Source: Agromyces protaetiae
GTDB taxonomy: Bacteria; Actinomycetota; Actinomycetes; Actinomycetales; Microbacteriaceae
DNA: 64,000 bases
Assembly (NCBI RefSeq): GCF_004135405.1
Contig: NZ_CP035491.1
Coordinates: forward strand, 1,240,001 to 1,304,000
Direction: 5' to 3'
This document shows positions 16,211-25,730 of this stretch, one piece after another (the first letter of the stretch is position 1; the number at the start of each line of letters is the position of its first letter). The notes under the pieces were generated by a model that saw only the letters and a list, made by a program, of their open reading frames with translations, had not been told where the DNA came from and searched no databases. The position numbers were made by a program, and so were the translations under genes.

Positions 16211-16824
16211 GAGGTTCCCTTCTGAGCGGCGCGCCGCGCCCGCCGTTCGGCGCGGATCGACTCGGCCTGTTCGTGCGTGCCGATCGCGAGCACGATGCGC
16301 TCCTCCGTGCCGAGGACGTTGCGGCGTGTCCGGGCGATGTCGGCGCGCGTGCGCGTGCCGAGCGCGTGCAAATAGAGGAGGCCGCGTTCGCGGTCGATGT
16401 CGACGACGACGGTGCCGGGCACGACCGAGATCGCCTCGGCCGTCAGGGTCGTGATGAAGTCGCTGCGGGTGAGCAGTTGCACGGCGATGATCGAGTTCAT
16501 GGGCTTCCACCAGGGATTGATCGCGGTGAGCGCGACCTGGATGGATGCCACGACGACGTCGAACGCCATGCGGACGCCGAGGAGCAGCCCTCGCCACGGA
16601 TTGAACCGCCCCGACAGCAGCACGGGAGGCAGGTAGAGGGCGCGCGTGACGGCGATCGCGAGCGCGATGCCCGTGACGACCGTGAGCACGTCGACGTGAT
16701 CCCACAACAGAATCCACAGCACGACGAGTGCGACGAGGAGCGGCAGCTGCCTCCACAGCGAGCGCCAGAAGACGGGCTCGTGGCCTTCCGCCCGCGAGAG
16801 CCTCGTCGTCGTGCGCGCGTTCAT
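16207..16824 (-). CDS. mnhE: Na+/H+ antiporter subunit E
   Basis: A 205-residue MnhE protein: two N-terminal hydrophobic segments (LPLLVALVVLWILLWDHVDV and VVTGIALAIAVTRALYLPPV) and the family motif ISVVPGTVVVDID. The C-terminal 45 residues are rich in Arg and Ala and probably cytoplasmic. Start ATG at 16824 overlaps the mnhD stop. Confidence 0.93.
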   Translation of the reverse strand: MNARTTTRLSRAEGHEPVFWRSLWRQLPLLVALVVLWILLWDHVDVLTVVTGIALAIAVTRALYLPPVLLSGRFNPWRGLLLGVRMAFDVVVASIQVALTAINPWWKPMNSIIAVQLLTRSDFITTLTAEAISVVPGTVVVDIDRERGLLYLHALGTRTRADIARTRRNVLGTEERIVLAIGTHEQAESIRAERRARRAAQKGTS

Positions 16825-18482
16825 CGGATGCCTCCCGGGAAGACGAGCCCGATGTACACGACCGGATCGACCAGCCCGGCCGCTGCACGGCCCGCGAGGT
16901 CGAAGAGCGGCCCTGCGAACACGGTCAGCAGGAGCGTCACGGCGACGAGCGCCGCGGTCGCGGCGAGCATGAGCACGGGAGCGGAGCGGGTCGCGGTGCG
17001 CGTCGCGGTCGCGACGGGTCCGGATGCCTCGGTGTCGTTCGGCGTCGAGGCCGAGGCATCCGCCCCTGGCCACTCCTGCACCGACCCGAGCAGTACCGAG
17101 TGGTACCCGTCGAGTTCGTCGCGACCGCGCCAGAATGCCATGTTCCAGAAGCGCGTGAGTGCGTAGAGGGTGATGAGGGAGGTCGCCGCGCCCGCCCCGA
17201 TCACGGCCCAGATGAGCCACGCGTGCCCGCCCGGGACATCCGGAGACGACGCGGCCTCGCCGCCCGCGACGAACAGGCCGAGCTTGCCGAGGAATCCCGA
17301 CAGCGGCGGGATGCCGCCGAGATTCAGCGCCGGGATGAAGAACAGCACGCCGAGGAGCGGCGACGCCCTCAGCAGCCCCGCGAGCCGGTTGATCGACGTC
17401 GAACCGCCGATGCGTTCGATGAGGCCCGTCGTGAGGAACAGCGCCGTCTGCACGGTGATGTGGTGCACGACGTAGAAGATCGTCGCCGCGAGGCCGAGCG
17501 GCGTCGCGAGCCCGATGCCGAAGATCATGTAGCCGATGTGGCTCACGAGCGTGAACGACAGGAGTCGTTTGATGTCGGCCTGCGTGAGGGCGCCGAGGAT
17601 GCCGACGAGCATCGTGAGCCCCCCGATCACGAGCAGCAGCGTCGACAGGTCGCTGTCGCTGAAGATGATCGTCTCGGTGCGGATGATCGCGTAGACGCCG
17701 ACCTTCGTGAGCAACCCCGCGAACACGGCCGTGACGGGTGCGGGCGCCGTCGGATACGAGTCGGGCAGCCAGAACGACAGCGGGAACACGGCCGCCTTGA
17801 TGCCGAAGGCGAGCAGGAGCAACACGTGCAGGATGAGCTGCACACCGTCGGGCAAGTCGGCGATCCGCGCCGACAGTTGCGCGATGTTCGCCGTGCCCGT
17901 CGCGCCGTAGATGAGCGCGATCGCCGACAGGAAGAAGAGCGACGACACGAGGCTCACGATGATGTACGTCACGCCCGCGCGGATGCGCTCGCCCGTGCCA
18001 CCGAGCGTCAGGAGCACGTACGACGCCGACAGCAGGATCTCGAACCCCACGTAGAGGTTGAAGAGGTCGCCCGCGATGAACGCGTTGAAGACGCCCGCCG
18101 ACAGGATGAGGTACGACGGGTGGAAGATCGACACGGGCGTCTCGCGGTGCTGGTCGGCGATGCCCTGCCCGACGGCGTACACGAGGACGCCGAGGAGCAC
18201 GACGGCCGACACGACGAGCATGATCGCGCTCAGCCGGTCGACGACGAGCACGATGCCCCAGGGCGGCTGCCACGCGCCGACCGCGACGACGACGCCCTCG
18301 CCCGAGGCATCCACCGTCATGAGCAGCGTCACCGCGATGACGAGCACTGCGCCCAGCACGCTCGCCGAGACGGCCATCTGCGCGCGCCGCTGACGGCCGA
18401 GGATCAGGGTCGTCGCGGCGCCGAGGAGCGGCAGCAGGACGACGAGCGGCACGAGGGCCTGGGCGAGGGAAGCCATCGTCAT
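16821..18482 (-). CDS. mnhD: Na+/H+ antiporter subunit D
   Basis: A 553-residue polytopic protein of the complex I NuoN/NuoM family, with about 14 transmembrane helices. Conserved marks include FKAAVFPLSFWLPDSYPTAPAPVTAVFAGLLTKVG in parts (HSFWLPDSY-type segment with the essential Lys) and LTQADIKRLLSFTLVSHIGYM. Proton- or cation-translocating subunit of the Mrp complex. The last 90 residues contain a variable Ala/Ser/Thr-rich loop before the final helix. Overlaps both neighbours by 4 nt. Confidence 0.95.
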   Translation of the reverse strand: MTMASLAQALVPLVVLLPLLGAATTLILGRQRRAQMAVSASVLGAVLVIAVTLLMTVDASGEGVVVAVGAWQPPWGIVLVVDRLSAIMLVVSAVVLLGVLVYAVGQGIADQHRETPVSIFHPSYLILSAGVFNAFIAGDLFNLYVGFEILLSASYVLLTLGGTGERIRAGVTYIIVSLVSSLFFLSAIALIYGATGTANIAQLSARIADLPDGVQLILHVLLLLAFGIKAAVFPLSFWLPDSYPTAPAPVTAVFAGLLTKVGVYAIIRTETIIFSDSDLSTLLLVIGGLTMLVGILGALTQADIKRLLSFTLVSHIGYMIFGIGLATPLGLAATIFYVVHHITVQTALFLTTGLIERIGGSTSINRLAGLLRASPLLGVLFFIPALNLGGIPPLSGFLGKLGLFVAGGEAASSPDVPGGHAWLIWAVIGAGAATSLITLYALTRFWNMAFWRGRDELDGYHSVLLGSVQEWPGADASASTPNDTEASGPVATATRTATRSAPVLMLAATAALVAVTLLLTVFAGPLFDLAGRAAAGLVDPVVYIGLVFPGGIR

Positions 18483-18979
18483 CGGCGCACCGCCTCGGGG
18501 TCGGATGTCTCGGGGCCGGATGCCTCGTCGGCGTCGTCCTCTTCGTCGCTCGCCTCGACGACCTCCTGCACCGCCAGGTCGTCGGCCTCCGACGTGCGGA
18601 AGAGCTCTTCGGTCTCTTCTGCGTCCTCGGCGAGTTCGAGTTCGTCGTCGACCTCGTCACCCTTGTCGCCGAGCTTCGCGAGCCACCACGAGCGGTAGAT
18701 GAGCGCGAGCATGAACGCCGTGATGCCGAGGTTGATGACGATCGCGGTGAGCACGAACGCCTGCGGCAGCGGGTCGGAGATCTCGTCGGGGTCGACGCCC
18801 GGCGAGAGGATGGGGGCGAGCCCGGGCATGCCGCTCATCAGATAGATGAGGATGTTGACGGCGTTGCCGACGAGCAGGAACCCGACGAGCACGCGCGTGA
18901 GGCTGCGCTCGAGCATGATCGTGACGCCCGCGCCGAACAGCACGGCCATCACGAGCAGCAGGGTGAGCGACGCGGTCAT
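18479..18979 (-). CDS. mnhC: Na+/H+ antiporter subunit C with acidic tail
   Basis: A NuoK-like subunit, 166 residues. The first 105 contain three transmembrane helices and conserved VGFLLVGNAVNILIYLMSG and DPLPQAFVLTAIVINLGITAF. About 60 residues follow that are largely Asp and Glu (for example ELELAEDAEETEELF), longer and more acidic than in Bacillus MrpC, and probably a disordered cytoplasmic tail. Starts with ATGA over the mnhA stop. Confidence 0.94.
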   Translation of the reverse strand: MTASLTLLLVMAVLFGAGVTIMLERSLTRVLVGFLLVGNAVNILIYLMSGMPGLAPILSPGVDPDEISDPLPQAFVLTAIVINLGITAFMLALIYRSWWLAKLGDKGDEVDDELELAEDAEETEELFRTSEADDLAVQEVVEASDEEDDADEASGPETSDPEAVRR

Positions 18980-21918
18980 GCGGTCACCTCCTCGTCGGCG
19001 AGCTCTTCTTCCTGCCGGTCGACCTCGGCGCCGAGCGAGCGCAGGATGTCGAGCACGAGCCCCACGACGACGAGGTACACGCCGATGTCGAAGAGCGTCG
19101 ACGTGCCGATCGAGAGGGTGCCGAGGAGCGGCACGTCGGCCTCGAACCAGCTCGACTCGAACACCGTGAGTCCGAAGACGAGCGACGACGTCGCGGTGCC
19201 GGCCGCGAGCAGGAGCCCTGCGCCGAGCAGGTGTCCGGCGTCGACGGGGGCGGCTTCGCCGAGCTCGTAGCGGCCGCCCGCGAGGTAGCGCGCGACGAGC
19301 GCGAGGCCCGCGAGGAGGCCGCCCGCGAACCCGCCGCCGGGCGCGTTGTGCCCGACGAACAGCAGGTAGACCGACACGATGATCGCCGGGTGGAAGAGCA
19401 GGCGCACGAGCACCTCGATGAGGATCGAGCGGCGCGTCGGCGAGAGGGTGCGGCCCGCGAGGAGCCAGGTCTGACGCGTCTCGGCGGCCTCCCCCGCCGC
19501 ATCGGTCTCGTCTTCGACTTCGGCGAGGCTCGGCCGGGCCGCGCGGATCGACGACGCCTTCTCGGGTACCGGGCGCAACCGGTCGCGGCGGTCGACCGTC
19601 GCCTCGAGGCGCGGAGCGCCCCCCGTACGGCCCGACACGAACAGGAGGCTCGCGACGCCCGTCGCGACCGCGACGAGCACCGAGATCTCGCCGAGGGTGT
19701 CCCACGCGCGGACGTCGACGAGCATGACGTTGACGATGTTCTTGCCGTGCGCCTCGAGGGCGAGCGCGGGCAGGCCCTCGGAGATCGACGGCTCGATGCG
19801 AGCGCCGAGGGCGATGAACCCGATGACGGCCATGACGGCTCCCGAGGCGACGCCGATGATGACGCGCACGGTCTTGTGCACGGGCGGATGCTTCGCCGCG
19901 ATCTTCTTCGGAAGGCGGCGCAGCACGAGCACGAACACCACGAGCACGATCGTCTCGACGAGCGCCTGCGTGAGGGCGAGGTCGGGCGCGCCCGACATGC
20001 CGAACAGCACGACGAGCCCGTACCCCGTGACGCTCACGAGGAGCACCGCCGTCATGCGCTGCTTGACGGACGCGGCCGCGATCGCGGCCGCGGCCATGAC
20101 GATCGCGAGGAACGGCTGCGAGGCGTAGTCCCACAACCGGATGTCGGTCGGCCACGTCGTGTTGAGGATCGCCGAGAGTCCGAGCCCGCCGATGAAGACG
20201 AGCAGGATGATGCCGAGGTAGCCCGGCAGGCCCTGGTGCTGGATGGCGTTCGTGACCTTCGCCGCGAACCGGTCGACGGCCGATACGACGTGCAGGTAGC
20301 CGCGGCCCGAGTCGATCATGTGCGGCATCGCGGCCTGGAGGCGAGCGACGCGCGCGCGGCCCCACACGAGCAGTGCGCCGAGCGCGTAGACCGCGAGCGA
20401 GAGCCACAGTGCGGGCTCGAAGCCGTGCCAGAGGAGCAGGTGCAGGTCGTGGGGGCCCGCGACCGTGTCGGCGTAGGCCGCGAGGAGCGGTTCGATCGCG
20501 GGTGCGGCGAAGGCTGCGACGACGCTTGCGGCAGCGAGGAGGGCCGGGGCTGCGACGATCCACGGCGACTCGCGGTGCAGGGGAGTGTCGGCCACCCCGC
20601 GCTTGCGGAAGAACGCGCCCCACACGAACCGCACGCTGTACGCGACGGTCAGCACCGACCCGACGAACGCCGCGACGAGCGCGAGGCCCGCCCACGCCTG
20701 CAGCGCGGTCGGCTCGGCGGGGTAGGCGACCTCGTAGAGGCTCGCGAAGACCCCCTCCTTCGCGGCGAAGCCGAGGAGGGGCGGCACGCCCGCCATCGAG
20801 CCGGCGGCGAGGAACCCGATCGTCGCGACGACGGGCATCCGCCTTCCGAGCCCCGAGAGCTTCCGCCAGTCGCGCGTGCCTGCCGCATGGTCGACGATCC
20901 CGACGACGAGGAAGAGCGCGGCCTTGAAGAGCGCGTGCGCGAGGAGGAGCGCGACGCCCGCGAGGGCCGCGTCGCGCGTGCCGAACCCGGTCACGAGCAC
21001 GAGGAACCCGAGCTGGCTGACCGTGCCGTGCGCGAGCAGGAGCTTCAGGTCGACCTGGCGGAGCGCGCGCCATCCGCCCGCGAGCATCGTGAGCGCGCCG
21101 AGGGCGATGACGATCGGATGCCACACGGCGAGGTCGGCGTAGCCCGGCGCGAGCCGCGCGACGAGGAAGACGCCCGCCTTCACCATCGCCGCGGCGTGCA
21201 GGTACGCCGACACGGGCGTCGGCGCCGCCATCGCGGCCGGCAGCCAGAAGTGGAACGGCACGAGCGCCGACTTCGAGATCGCCCCGACGAGCACGAGCGC
21301 GATGCCCCACTCGCCCGCAGCGCCCGTCACGGGGTTCGCGACGAGTTCGGCGATCGACGTCGTGCCGCCCGCGACCGACAACAGCACGAGCCCGACGAGC
21401 ATCGCGAGCCCGCCGAACGTCGTCACGGTGAGCGCCTGCAGGGCTGCACCCCTGCTCTCTTTCTTGCCCGTGTAGTGCCCGATGAGGAGGTACGAGAGCA
21501 CGCTCGTCGCCTCCCAGAACGTGAACATGACGTACACGTCGTCGCTCGTCACGAGCCCGAGCATGACGCCCGCGAACGCGAGCAGGAGGGCCGCGAAGCG
21601 GCCGAGCGCGGGCTCGTCGTCGGAGAAGTACCACGTGCAGTATGCGAGCACGAGGGCGCCGACGCCCGTGACGATGAGGGCGAGGAGCAGCGCAAGCGCG
21701 TCGAGGTGGAACGTCAGCGAGACGTCCAGTGCGGGGATCCACGGCACCGACTCGACGACGGGCGTGCCTGCGAGCACCGCGGGCATCCACGTGAGCAGCA
21801 GTACGAAGACGGCGGCGGGAAGCAGTGCGAGCACGAGGAACACACGACGGCCGAGCAGTCTCGTCAGGAGCGGCGAGATCAGGGAGAGGGCGCCGAAAGC
21901 GACGAGGCTGAAAATCAT
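18976..21918 (-). CDS. mnhA: Na+/H+ antiporter subunit A fused to subunit B
   Basis: A 980-residue fusion. Residues 1 to about 770 form the NuoL-like MnhA subunit (about 20 helices, with GHYTGKKESRGAALQALTVT and the Lys-bearing FHFWLPAAMAAPTPVSAYLHAAAMVKAG region in parts) plus the MnhA C-terminal extension. From about 830 a separate MnhB domain follows (LFHPAIIVSVYLLFVGHNAPGGGFAGGLLAGLAL in parts). This explains why no separate mnhB gene exists. A Gly/Ala/Arg-rich soluble linker joins them. First gene of the operon; an 82-nt gap precedes it with no obvious operator. Confidence 0.96.
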   Translation of the reverse strand: MIFSLVAFGALSLISPLLTRLLGRRVFLVLALLPAAVFVLLLTWMPAVLAGTPVVESVPWIPALDVSLTFHLDALALLLALIVTGVGALVLAYCTWYFSDDEPALGRFAALLLAFAGVMLGLVTSDDVYVMFTFWEATSVLSYLLIGHYTGKKESRGAALQALTVTTFGGLAMLVGLVLLSVAGGTTSIAELVANPVTGAAGEWGIALVLVGAISKSALVPFHFWLPAAMAAPTPVSAYLHAAAMVKAGVFLVARLAPGYADLAVWHPIVIALGALTMLAGGWRALRQVDLKLLLAHGTVSQLGFLVLVTGFGTRDAALAGVALLLAHALFKAALFLVVGIVDHAAGTRDWRKLSGLGRRMPVVATIGFLAAGSMAGVPPLLGFAAKEGVFASLYEVAYPAEPTALQAWAGLALVAAFVGSVLTVAYSVRFVWGAFFRKRGVADTPLHRESPWIVAAPALLAAASVVAAFAAPAIEPLLAAYADTVAGPHDLHLLLWHGFEPALWLSLAVYALGALLVWGRARVARLQAAMPHMIDSGRGYLHVVSAVDRFAAKVTNAIQHQGLPGYLGIILLVFIGGLGLSAILNTTWPTDIRLWDYASQPFLAIVMAAAAIAAASVKQRMTAVLLVSVTGYGLVVLFGMSGAPDLALTQALVETIVLVVFVLVLRRLPKKIAAKHPPVHKTVRVIIGVASGAVMAVIGFIALGARIEPSISEGLPALALEAHGKNIVNVMLVDVRAWDTLGEISVLVAVATGVASLLFVSGRTGGAPRLEATVDRRDRLRPVPEKASSIRAARPSLAEVEDETDAAGEAAETRQTWLLAGRTLSPTRRSILIEVLVRLLFHPAIIVSVYLLFVGHNAPGGGFAGGLLAGLALVARYLAGGRYELGEAAPVDAGHLLGAGLLLAAGTATSSLVFGLTVFESSWFEADVPLLGTLSIGTSTLFDIGVYLVVVGLVLDILRSLGAEVDRQEEELADEEVTA

Positions 21919-22000
21919 CCAGTCTCCTCACCGCGCCGTCGATCCGTGCGGTCAGTCTACCGGGCGGTCGGACACCTGCCGAAGGCGAAGGGGACGGGCG

Positions 22001-22861
22001 TCACCCGGGCAGTCGCCCGACCCCGATGACCGCCGAGGCGTCGACGCGCGTCGCGCCCGACGCCGCCACGGCCGCGAGGTATCGCACCCGGAGGTCGTCG
22101 AGCGCGCCGTCGTCGAGCGGGTCGCCGCCCGCGTCGACGAGCGGCGTGTGCCACGCGCGGCCGCGCACGAGCGTCCACGCGAGGTCTCCGTCGAGCTCGA
22201 GATGGCGCGGCGCGATCTCGGCGCGCACGTCGACGAGGCCGAGGTCGTGCAGCCAGCGGGCGAGGGTTCCGGGGGTGTCGAGCGAGAGCGGGGCGGATGC
22301 CTCGGGCTGCGCCTCGTCGGCATCGGCCGTGCCGTCCGAGGCATCCGGAACCTCGCCGGTGCCGACCGCCTCGGCGAGCACGCGCTCGAGGATCTCGGGG
22401 AGCGGCGCGAACGCGTCGCGCGACCACAGCGCGACCGCGAAGCGTCCGCCGGGCTTGAGCCGCGACACGAGATGCCCCGCGGCCGCGCCCGCGTCGTCGA
22501 ACGGCACGCCGTGCGCGCACTGCACGAGGTCGTACCCCATGGTGTCCCACTCCGAGGCATCCGCCGTGTGGAACCGCAACTGCGGCAGCCGGTCGCCCGC
22601 ACGCTCCCGCGCGACCGCGGCGAGCGACTCGTCGCGCTCGACGGCGTCGACGAGCCCGCCGATGCCCACGAGCTCGGCCGTCGGCACCGCCGTCGACCCC
22701 GTGCCCGCGCACACGTCGAGCACGAGCTCGTCGAACTGCGGCCGAGTGCGCAGCAGCACCGCCGCCGCCACCGGATTCCACAACGCCTCGTCGAGCCCCT
22801 CTGATGTTTCCAGCCCGCCACCGCCGTCGACGGTTTCGGGCGCGATCGTCTGTTCCCCCAT
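22001..22861 (-). CDS. SAM-dependent methyltransferase, class I
   Basis: A 286-residue protein with a Rossmann-like methyltransferase core: motif I VLDVCAGTGSTAVPTAEL (about residues 47-64) binds SAM, an acidic residue follows in VDAVERDESL, and HTADASEWD marks motif II. The C-terminal half has an acidic insertion (DASDGTADADEAQPEAS) typical of low-complexity loops in this genome. Substrate unknown. ATG at 22861 lies in a CCCCCATGGGGG palindrome that is probably incidental. Monocistronic, divergent from the FKBP lipoprotein gene. Confidence 0.85.
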   Translation of the reverse strand: MGEQTIAPETVDGGGGLETSEGLDEALWNPVAAAVLLRTRPQFDELVLDVCAGTGSTAVPTAELVGIGGLVDAVERDESLAAVARERAGDRLPQLRFHTADASEWDTMGYDLVQCAHGVPFDDAGAAAGHLVSRLKPGGRFAVALWSRDAFAPLPEILERVLAEAVGTGEVPDASDGTADADEAQPEASAPLSLDTPGTLARWLHDLGLVDVRAEIAPRHLELDGDLAWTLVRGRAWHTPLVDAGGDPLDDGALDDLRVRYLAAVAASGATRVDASAVIGVGRLPG

Positions 22862-22971
22862 GGGGGTATTGTGCCGCGCACAGCCGATCGATTGCGATGA
22901 TTCAGGCAAACGTGATGAATGCGCGGCAGACTGTTGCGGTACTGCTCCTCGATCGAAGTGAGATCCCCCGC

Positions 22972-23949
22972 ATGAATCGCGCTCTGCGCCGCGGCGCGCC
23001 CGTCGCGCTCGCCGTCGCCTCCGCCCTGCTCCTCGCCGGCTGCGCCGGCGGCGGCACCCCCGAGGCATCCGAGACGCCCGCCCCCACCGACGGCCCGGCC
23101 CCCTGCTTTGACTCGAAGTCCGGCCCGCTGAGCGACGCCATCACGGTCGACGGCGCCTTCGGCGAAGCCAACCCCACCGCGACGTTCGACAAGCCCCTCA
23201 CGGCCGACGAACTGCAGACGAGCGTCGTGATCGAGGGCGACGGCGACGAGGCGAAGTCGGGCACCGATGCGAACATCATCATCACGATGTTCAACGGCAC
23301 GAGCGGCGACCTGCTCGTCTCGCAGCCCGCGATGCTCGCGATCGGCGACACGACGACCCTCGACCCGTTCCGTTCGGCGATCGAGTGCCAGCCGTTCGGC
23401 ACCCGCACCGTGACCGTCGCGCCGGCTGCCTCGCTCTACGGCGACGCGGGCAACGAGTCGATCGGCGTCGCTCCCGGCGACACGGTCGTCATCGTGGCCG
23501 ACGTCGTCGACGAGTACACGGCACCCGCACTGCCCACGCCGGGCGAGTGGACCGAGAACGTCCCCGACATCACCTTCAACGGCGACGCCGAGCCGACCGT
23601 CGTCATCCCCGACGTGCCGACCTCGCCCGACCTGCTGCTCAAGGTCATCGAAGCGGGCGACGGCGACGTCGTGCAGAACGGCGACCAGGTCACCGTCAAC
23701 TACCTCGGCCTCAACTGGACCACGAAGGAGACGTTCGACTCGTCGTACGCGCGCGGCCAGGCCGCGACGTTCGGCACGGGCGGCGTCATCCCCGGCTTCG
23801 GTGCCGCACTCGTCGGCCAGAAGGTCGGCACGAAGCTCGCCGTGACGATCCCGCCCGCCCTCGGCTACGGCGAGGCGCCGAGCGACAACGGGCTCGGCGG
23901 CCAGACGCTGCTCTTCGTCGTCGAGATCGTCGACACCGCCCGCGGCTGA
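22972..23949 (+). CDS. FKBP-type peptidyl-prolyl isomerase lipoprotein
   Basis: A 325-residue exported lipoprotein: signal peptide with lipobox LLLAGC (Cys at about residue 26), an N-terminal region of unknown fold (about 45-220), then a C-terminal FKBP domain (about 225-322) with VTVNYLGLNW, FDSSYARGQAATFGTGGVIPGFGAALVG in parts, and IPPALGYGE. It should catalyse prolyl isomerisation of exported proteins on the outer face of the membrane. ATG at 22972 was chosen because it begins a proper signal peptide. A strong hairpin follows the gene. Confidence 0.92.
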   Translation: MNRALRRGAPVALAVASALLLAGCAGGGTPEASETPAPTDGPAPCFDSKSGPLSDAITVDGAFGEANPTATFDKPLTADELQTSVVIEGDGDEAKSGTDANIIITMFNGTSGDLLVSQPAMLAIGDTTTLDPFRSAIECQPFGTRTVTVAPAASLYGDAGNESIGVAPGDTVVIVADVVDEYTAPALPTPGEWTENVPDITFNGDAEPTVVIPDVPTSPDLLLKVIEAGDGDVVQNGDQVTVNYLGLNWTTKETFDSSYARGQAATFGTGGVIPGFGAALVGQKVGTKLAVTIPPALGYGEAPSDNGLGGQTLLFVVEIVDTARG

Positions 23950-23973
23950 TCCCGCTCACCAGCCGACACGAAC

Positions 23974-24003
23974 GTGCGCCGGTCCCTTCGGGGGCCGGCG
24001 CAC
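23974..24003. terminator. Stem-loop with TTCG tetraloop between convergent genes
   Basis: GTGCGCCGGTCCC and GGGGCCGGCGCAC form a 13-bp stem with one G-U pair around TTCG. It lies 24 nt after the FKBP stop and 8 nt before the antiporter gene's stop on the other strand, so it can end transcription from both sides. Confidence 0.8.
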
Positions 24004-24011
24004 GCGGCGTT

Positions 24012-25010
24012 TCACCCGCGGAACGCGATCAGGTAGGTCAGATACGCCGCGTAGGCGAGGACGAAGACGATGCCCTCCCACCGGCTGATGCCCCGCCCCG
24101 TGACGAACACCGGGATGCACAGCAACACGACGGCGAGCATGAGCGGCAGATCGAAGAAGGCGAGCTGGCGTTCCACGGGGACCTGGGCCGGACCGAAGAG
24201 CAGCGACGTGCCGAGGATGAACGTCAGGTTGTACGTGCTCGAGCCGATGAGGTTGCCCACCGCGAGCGACCGCGAGCCCCGGATCGTCGCCGTGAGGGTC
24301 GTGGCGAGCTCGGGGAGCGACGTGCCGACGGCGACGACCGTGAGGCCGATGAGCGTCTCGGAGATCCCGAACGACTCGGCGATCCCGACGGCTCCGCGCA
24401 CGAGCAGGTCGGCGCCCACGACGACGATCGCGATGCCGACGATCGTGAGGCCGAGGTCGGCGACGAGCCGTCCCGGGCCGGCCGGCGGCCGCGGGGCGTC
24501 TCTCGGTTCGTCGAGGTCGGGCGAGACGGCGCGCGAGCCGACATCGCTCGGGGACGCGGCTCTCGACTGGCGGCGCGCGGCCGCGAAGAGCAGCCACGTG
24601 TAGACGACGGCGACCGCGAGCAGGATGAGGCCGTCCCACGTCGACAGCGAGCGGTCGAGCGACAGCAGCACCAGGAGTGCCGCGGAGACCACCATCGCCG
24701 GCAGGTCGAGGCGCAGATTCTGCTGCTGCAGCACGATCGGGCGGATCGCCGCGGACAGACCCAGGATGAGCAGGAGGTTCACCATGTTCGTCCCGGCGAT
24801 GTTCCCGAGCACGAGCGAGCCGGCGCCGCGGATCATCGCGTCGATGCCGACCGCGAGCTCGGGCGCCGAGGTGCCGATCGAGACGATCGTGAGGCCCACG
24901 ATGAGCGGCGAGATTCCCAGGCGGCGCGCGAGCTTCGTCCCGAAGTGGACGACGAGCTCGGCTCCTGCGACCAGCAGGACGAGCCCGCCGACGAGCATCA
25001 CGATCGTCAT
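24012..25010 (-). CDS. Calcium/cation antiporter (CaxA/YrbG-type Na+/Ca2+ exchanger)
   Basis: A 332-residue protein with two inverted-topology halves, each with an alpha repeat: GTSAPELAVGIDAM...GNIAGTNMVNLLLILG near residues 46-85 and GTSLPELATTLTATI...GNLIGSSTYNLTFILG near 230-270, with the cation-binding acidic residue in PEL. A hydrophilic loop of about 50 residues separates the halves. Probably exports Ca2+ in exchange for Na+ or H+. It follows the ECF operon by 76 nt on the same strand and may be read through from it. Confidence 0.9.
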   Translation of the reverse strand: MTIVMLVGGLVLLVAGAELVVHFGTKLARRLGISPLIVGLTIVSIGTSAPELAVGIDAMIRGAGSLVLGNIAGTNMVNLLLILGLSAAIRPIVLQQQNLRLDLPAMVVSAALLVLLSLDRSLSTWDGLILLAVAVVYTWLLFAAARRQSRAASPSDVGSRAVSPDLDEPRDAPRPPAGPGRLVADLGLTIVGIAIVVVGADLLVRGAVGIAESFGISETLIGLTVVAVGTSLPELATTLTATIRGSRSLAVGNLIGSSTYNLTFILGTSLLFGPAQVPVERQLAFFDLPLMLAVVLLCIPVFVTGRGISRWEGIVFVLAYAAYLTYLIAFRG

Positions 25011-25086
25011 GGATCAACACCTCCGCGCCACATGGTGCCCTACCGGGCCGCCTCGGAGCGGGATTCGCGCACGAAAGCCCGGCGCG

Positions 25087-25692
25087 TCAGTCGGCGGGGG
25101 CGGCCTCGGCGGGTGCGTCGGACGAGGCCGACGGCGCGCCCGTGACGCCGTCGCGCGCAGGGCGGAGCCCTCGGGCGAGCCCGGCGGCCTCGAGGCGTGC
25201 GGCGATCAGGCGCCCGAGCCACACGGCGGCGAGGTTGGATGCCACGCACAGCACCGGGTAGCCGAGCTGCATCCACCACGGCCACGCCTCGCCGCCCGCG
25301 CGCAGCATCGAGTAGAGCGCGTAGACGAGGGCGAACACGCCCGCGCCGACGTAGAAGATCCACGCCCTCCACGACCGGTAGAGCCCGATCGCGAACGGGA
25401 TCTCGAGGAAGAACGCGACCATGAGGCACGTGATGATCGCGCTCGGCCCCTGTGGCGTCAGGATCGCGTTGATGATGCCCGCGATGAGTCCCGCGAGCAG
25501 GGCGACGCCCGGGCGGCGGAGGAGCGCCAGCACGAGCACGAAGGGCAGGCTGTAGACGCCCGCGATCGCCGCGTAGGCGAGGGGGACCGTCGGCGCGAGC
25601 ACCGACGAGACGAGGTTGACCGGCACGAGCAGTACGCCGCCCGCCGCGCCGATCGCGGCGCACGTGAGCAGAATGCGGGTGGGGACCTTCAC
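25087..25692 (-). CDS. ECF transporter S component (second copy)
   Basis: A 201-residue integral membrane protein with about six hydrophobic segments, an N-terminal GAAGGVLLVPVN and a central FFLEIPFAIGLYRSWRAWIF shared with the S component at 26628. The hydrophilic C-terminal 35 residues are Ala/Ser-rich. The size and layout resemble YkoE-type substrate-binding S subunits. Start GTG at 25692, with GGAG 6 nt upstream. It is the last gene of the ECF operon, after the flavoreductase gene. Substrate unknown; iron chelate suggested by context. Confidence 0.78.
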   Translation of the reverse strand: MKVPTRILLTCAAIGAAGGVLLVPVNLVSSVLAPTVPLAYAAIAGVYSLPFVLVLALLRRPGVALLAGLIAGIINAILTPQGPSAIITCLMVAFFLEIPFAIGLYRSWRAWIFYVGAGVFALVYALYSMLRAGGEAWPWWMQLGYPVLCVASNLAAVWLGRLIAARLEAAGLARGLRPARDGVTGAPSASSDAPAEAAPAD

Positions 25693-25730
25693 AGCGACTC
25701 CGGTGGGTGAGGTGGTGCGCGAGGAGCGGA

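Noticed and set aside
18479..21931. 1150-residue minus-strand open frame across mnhC-mnhA
   Set aside because: It is the +1 shadow of two conserved membrane subunits; its translation is Arg-rich with no fold.
22850..22872. CCCCCATGGGGG palindrome at the methyltransferase start
   Set aside because: Short and composed of homopolymer runs around ATG, so probably chance.
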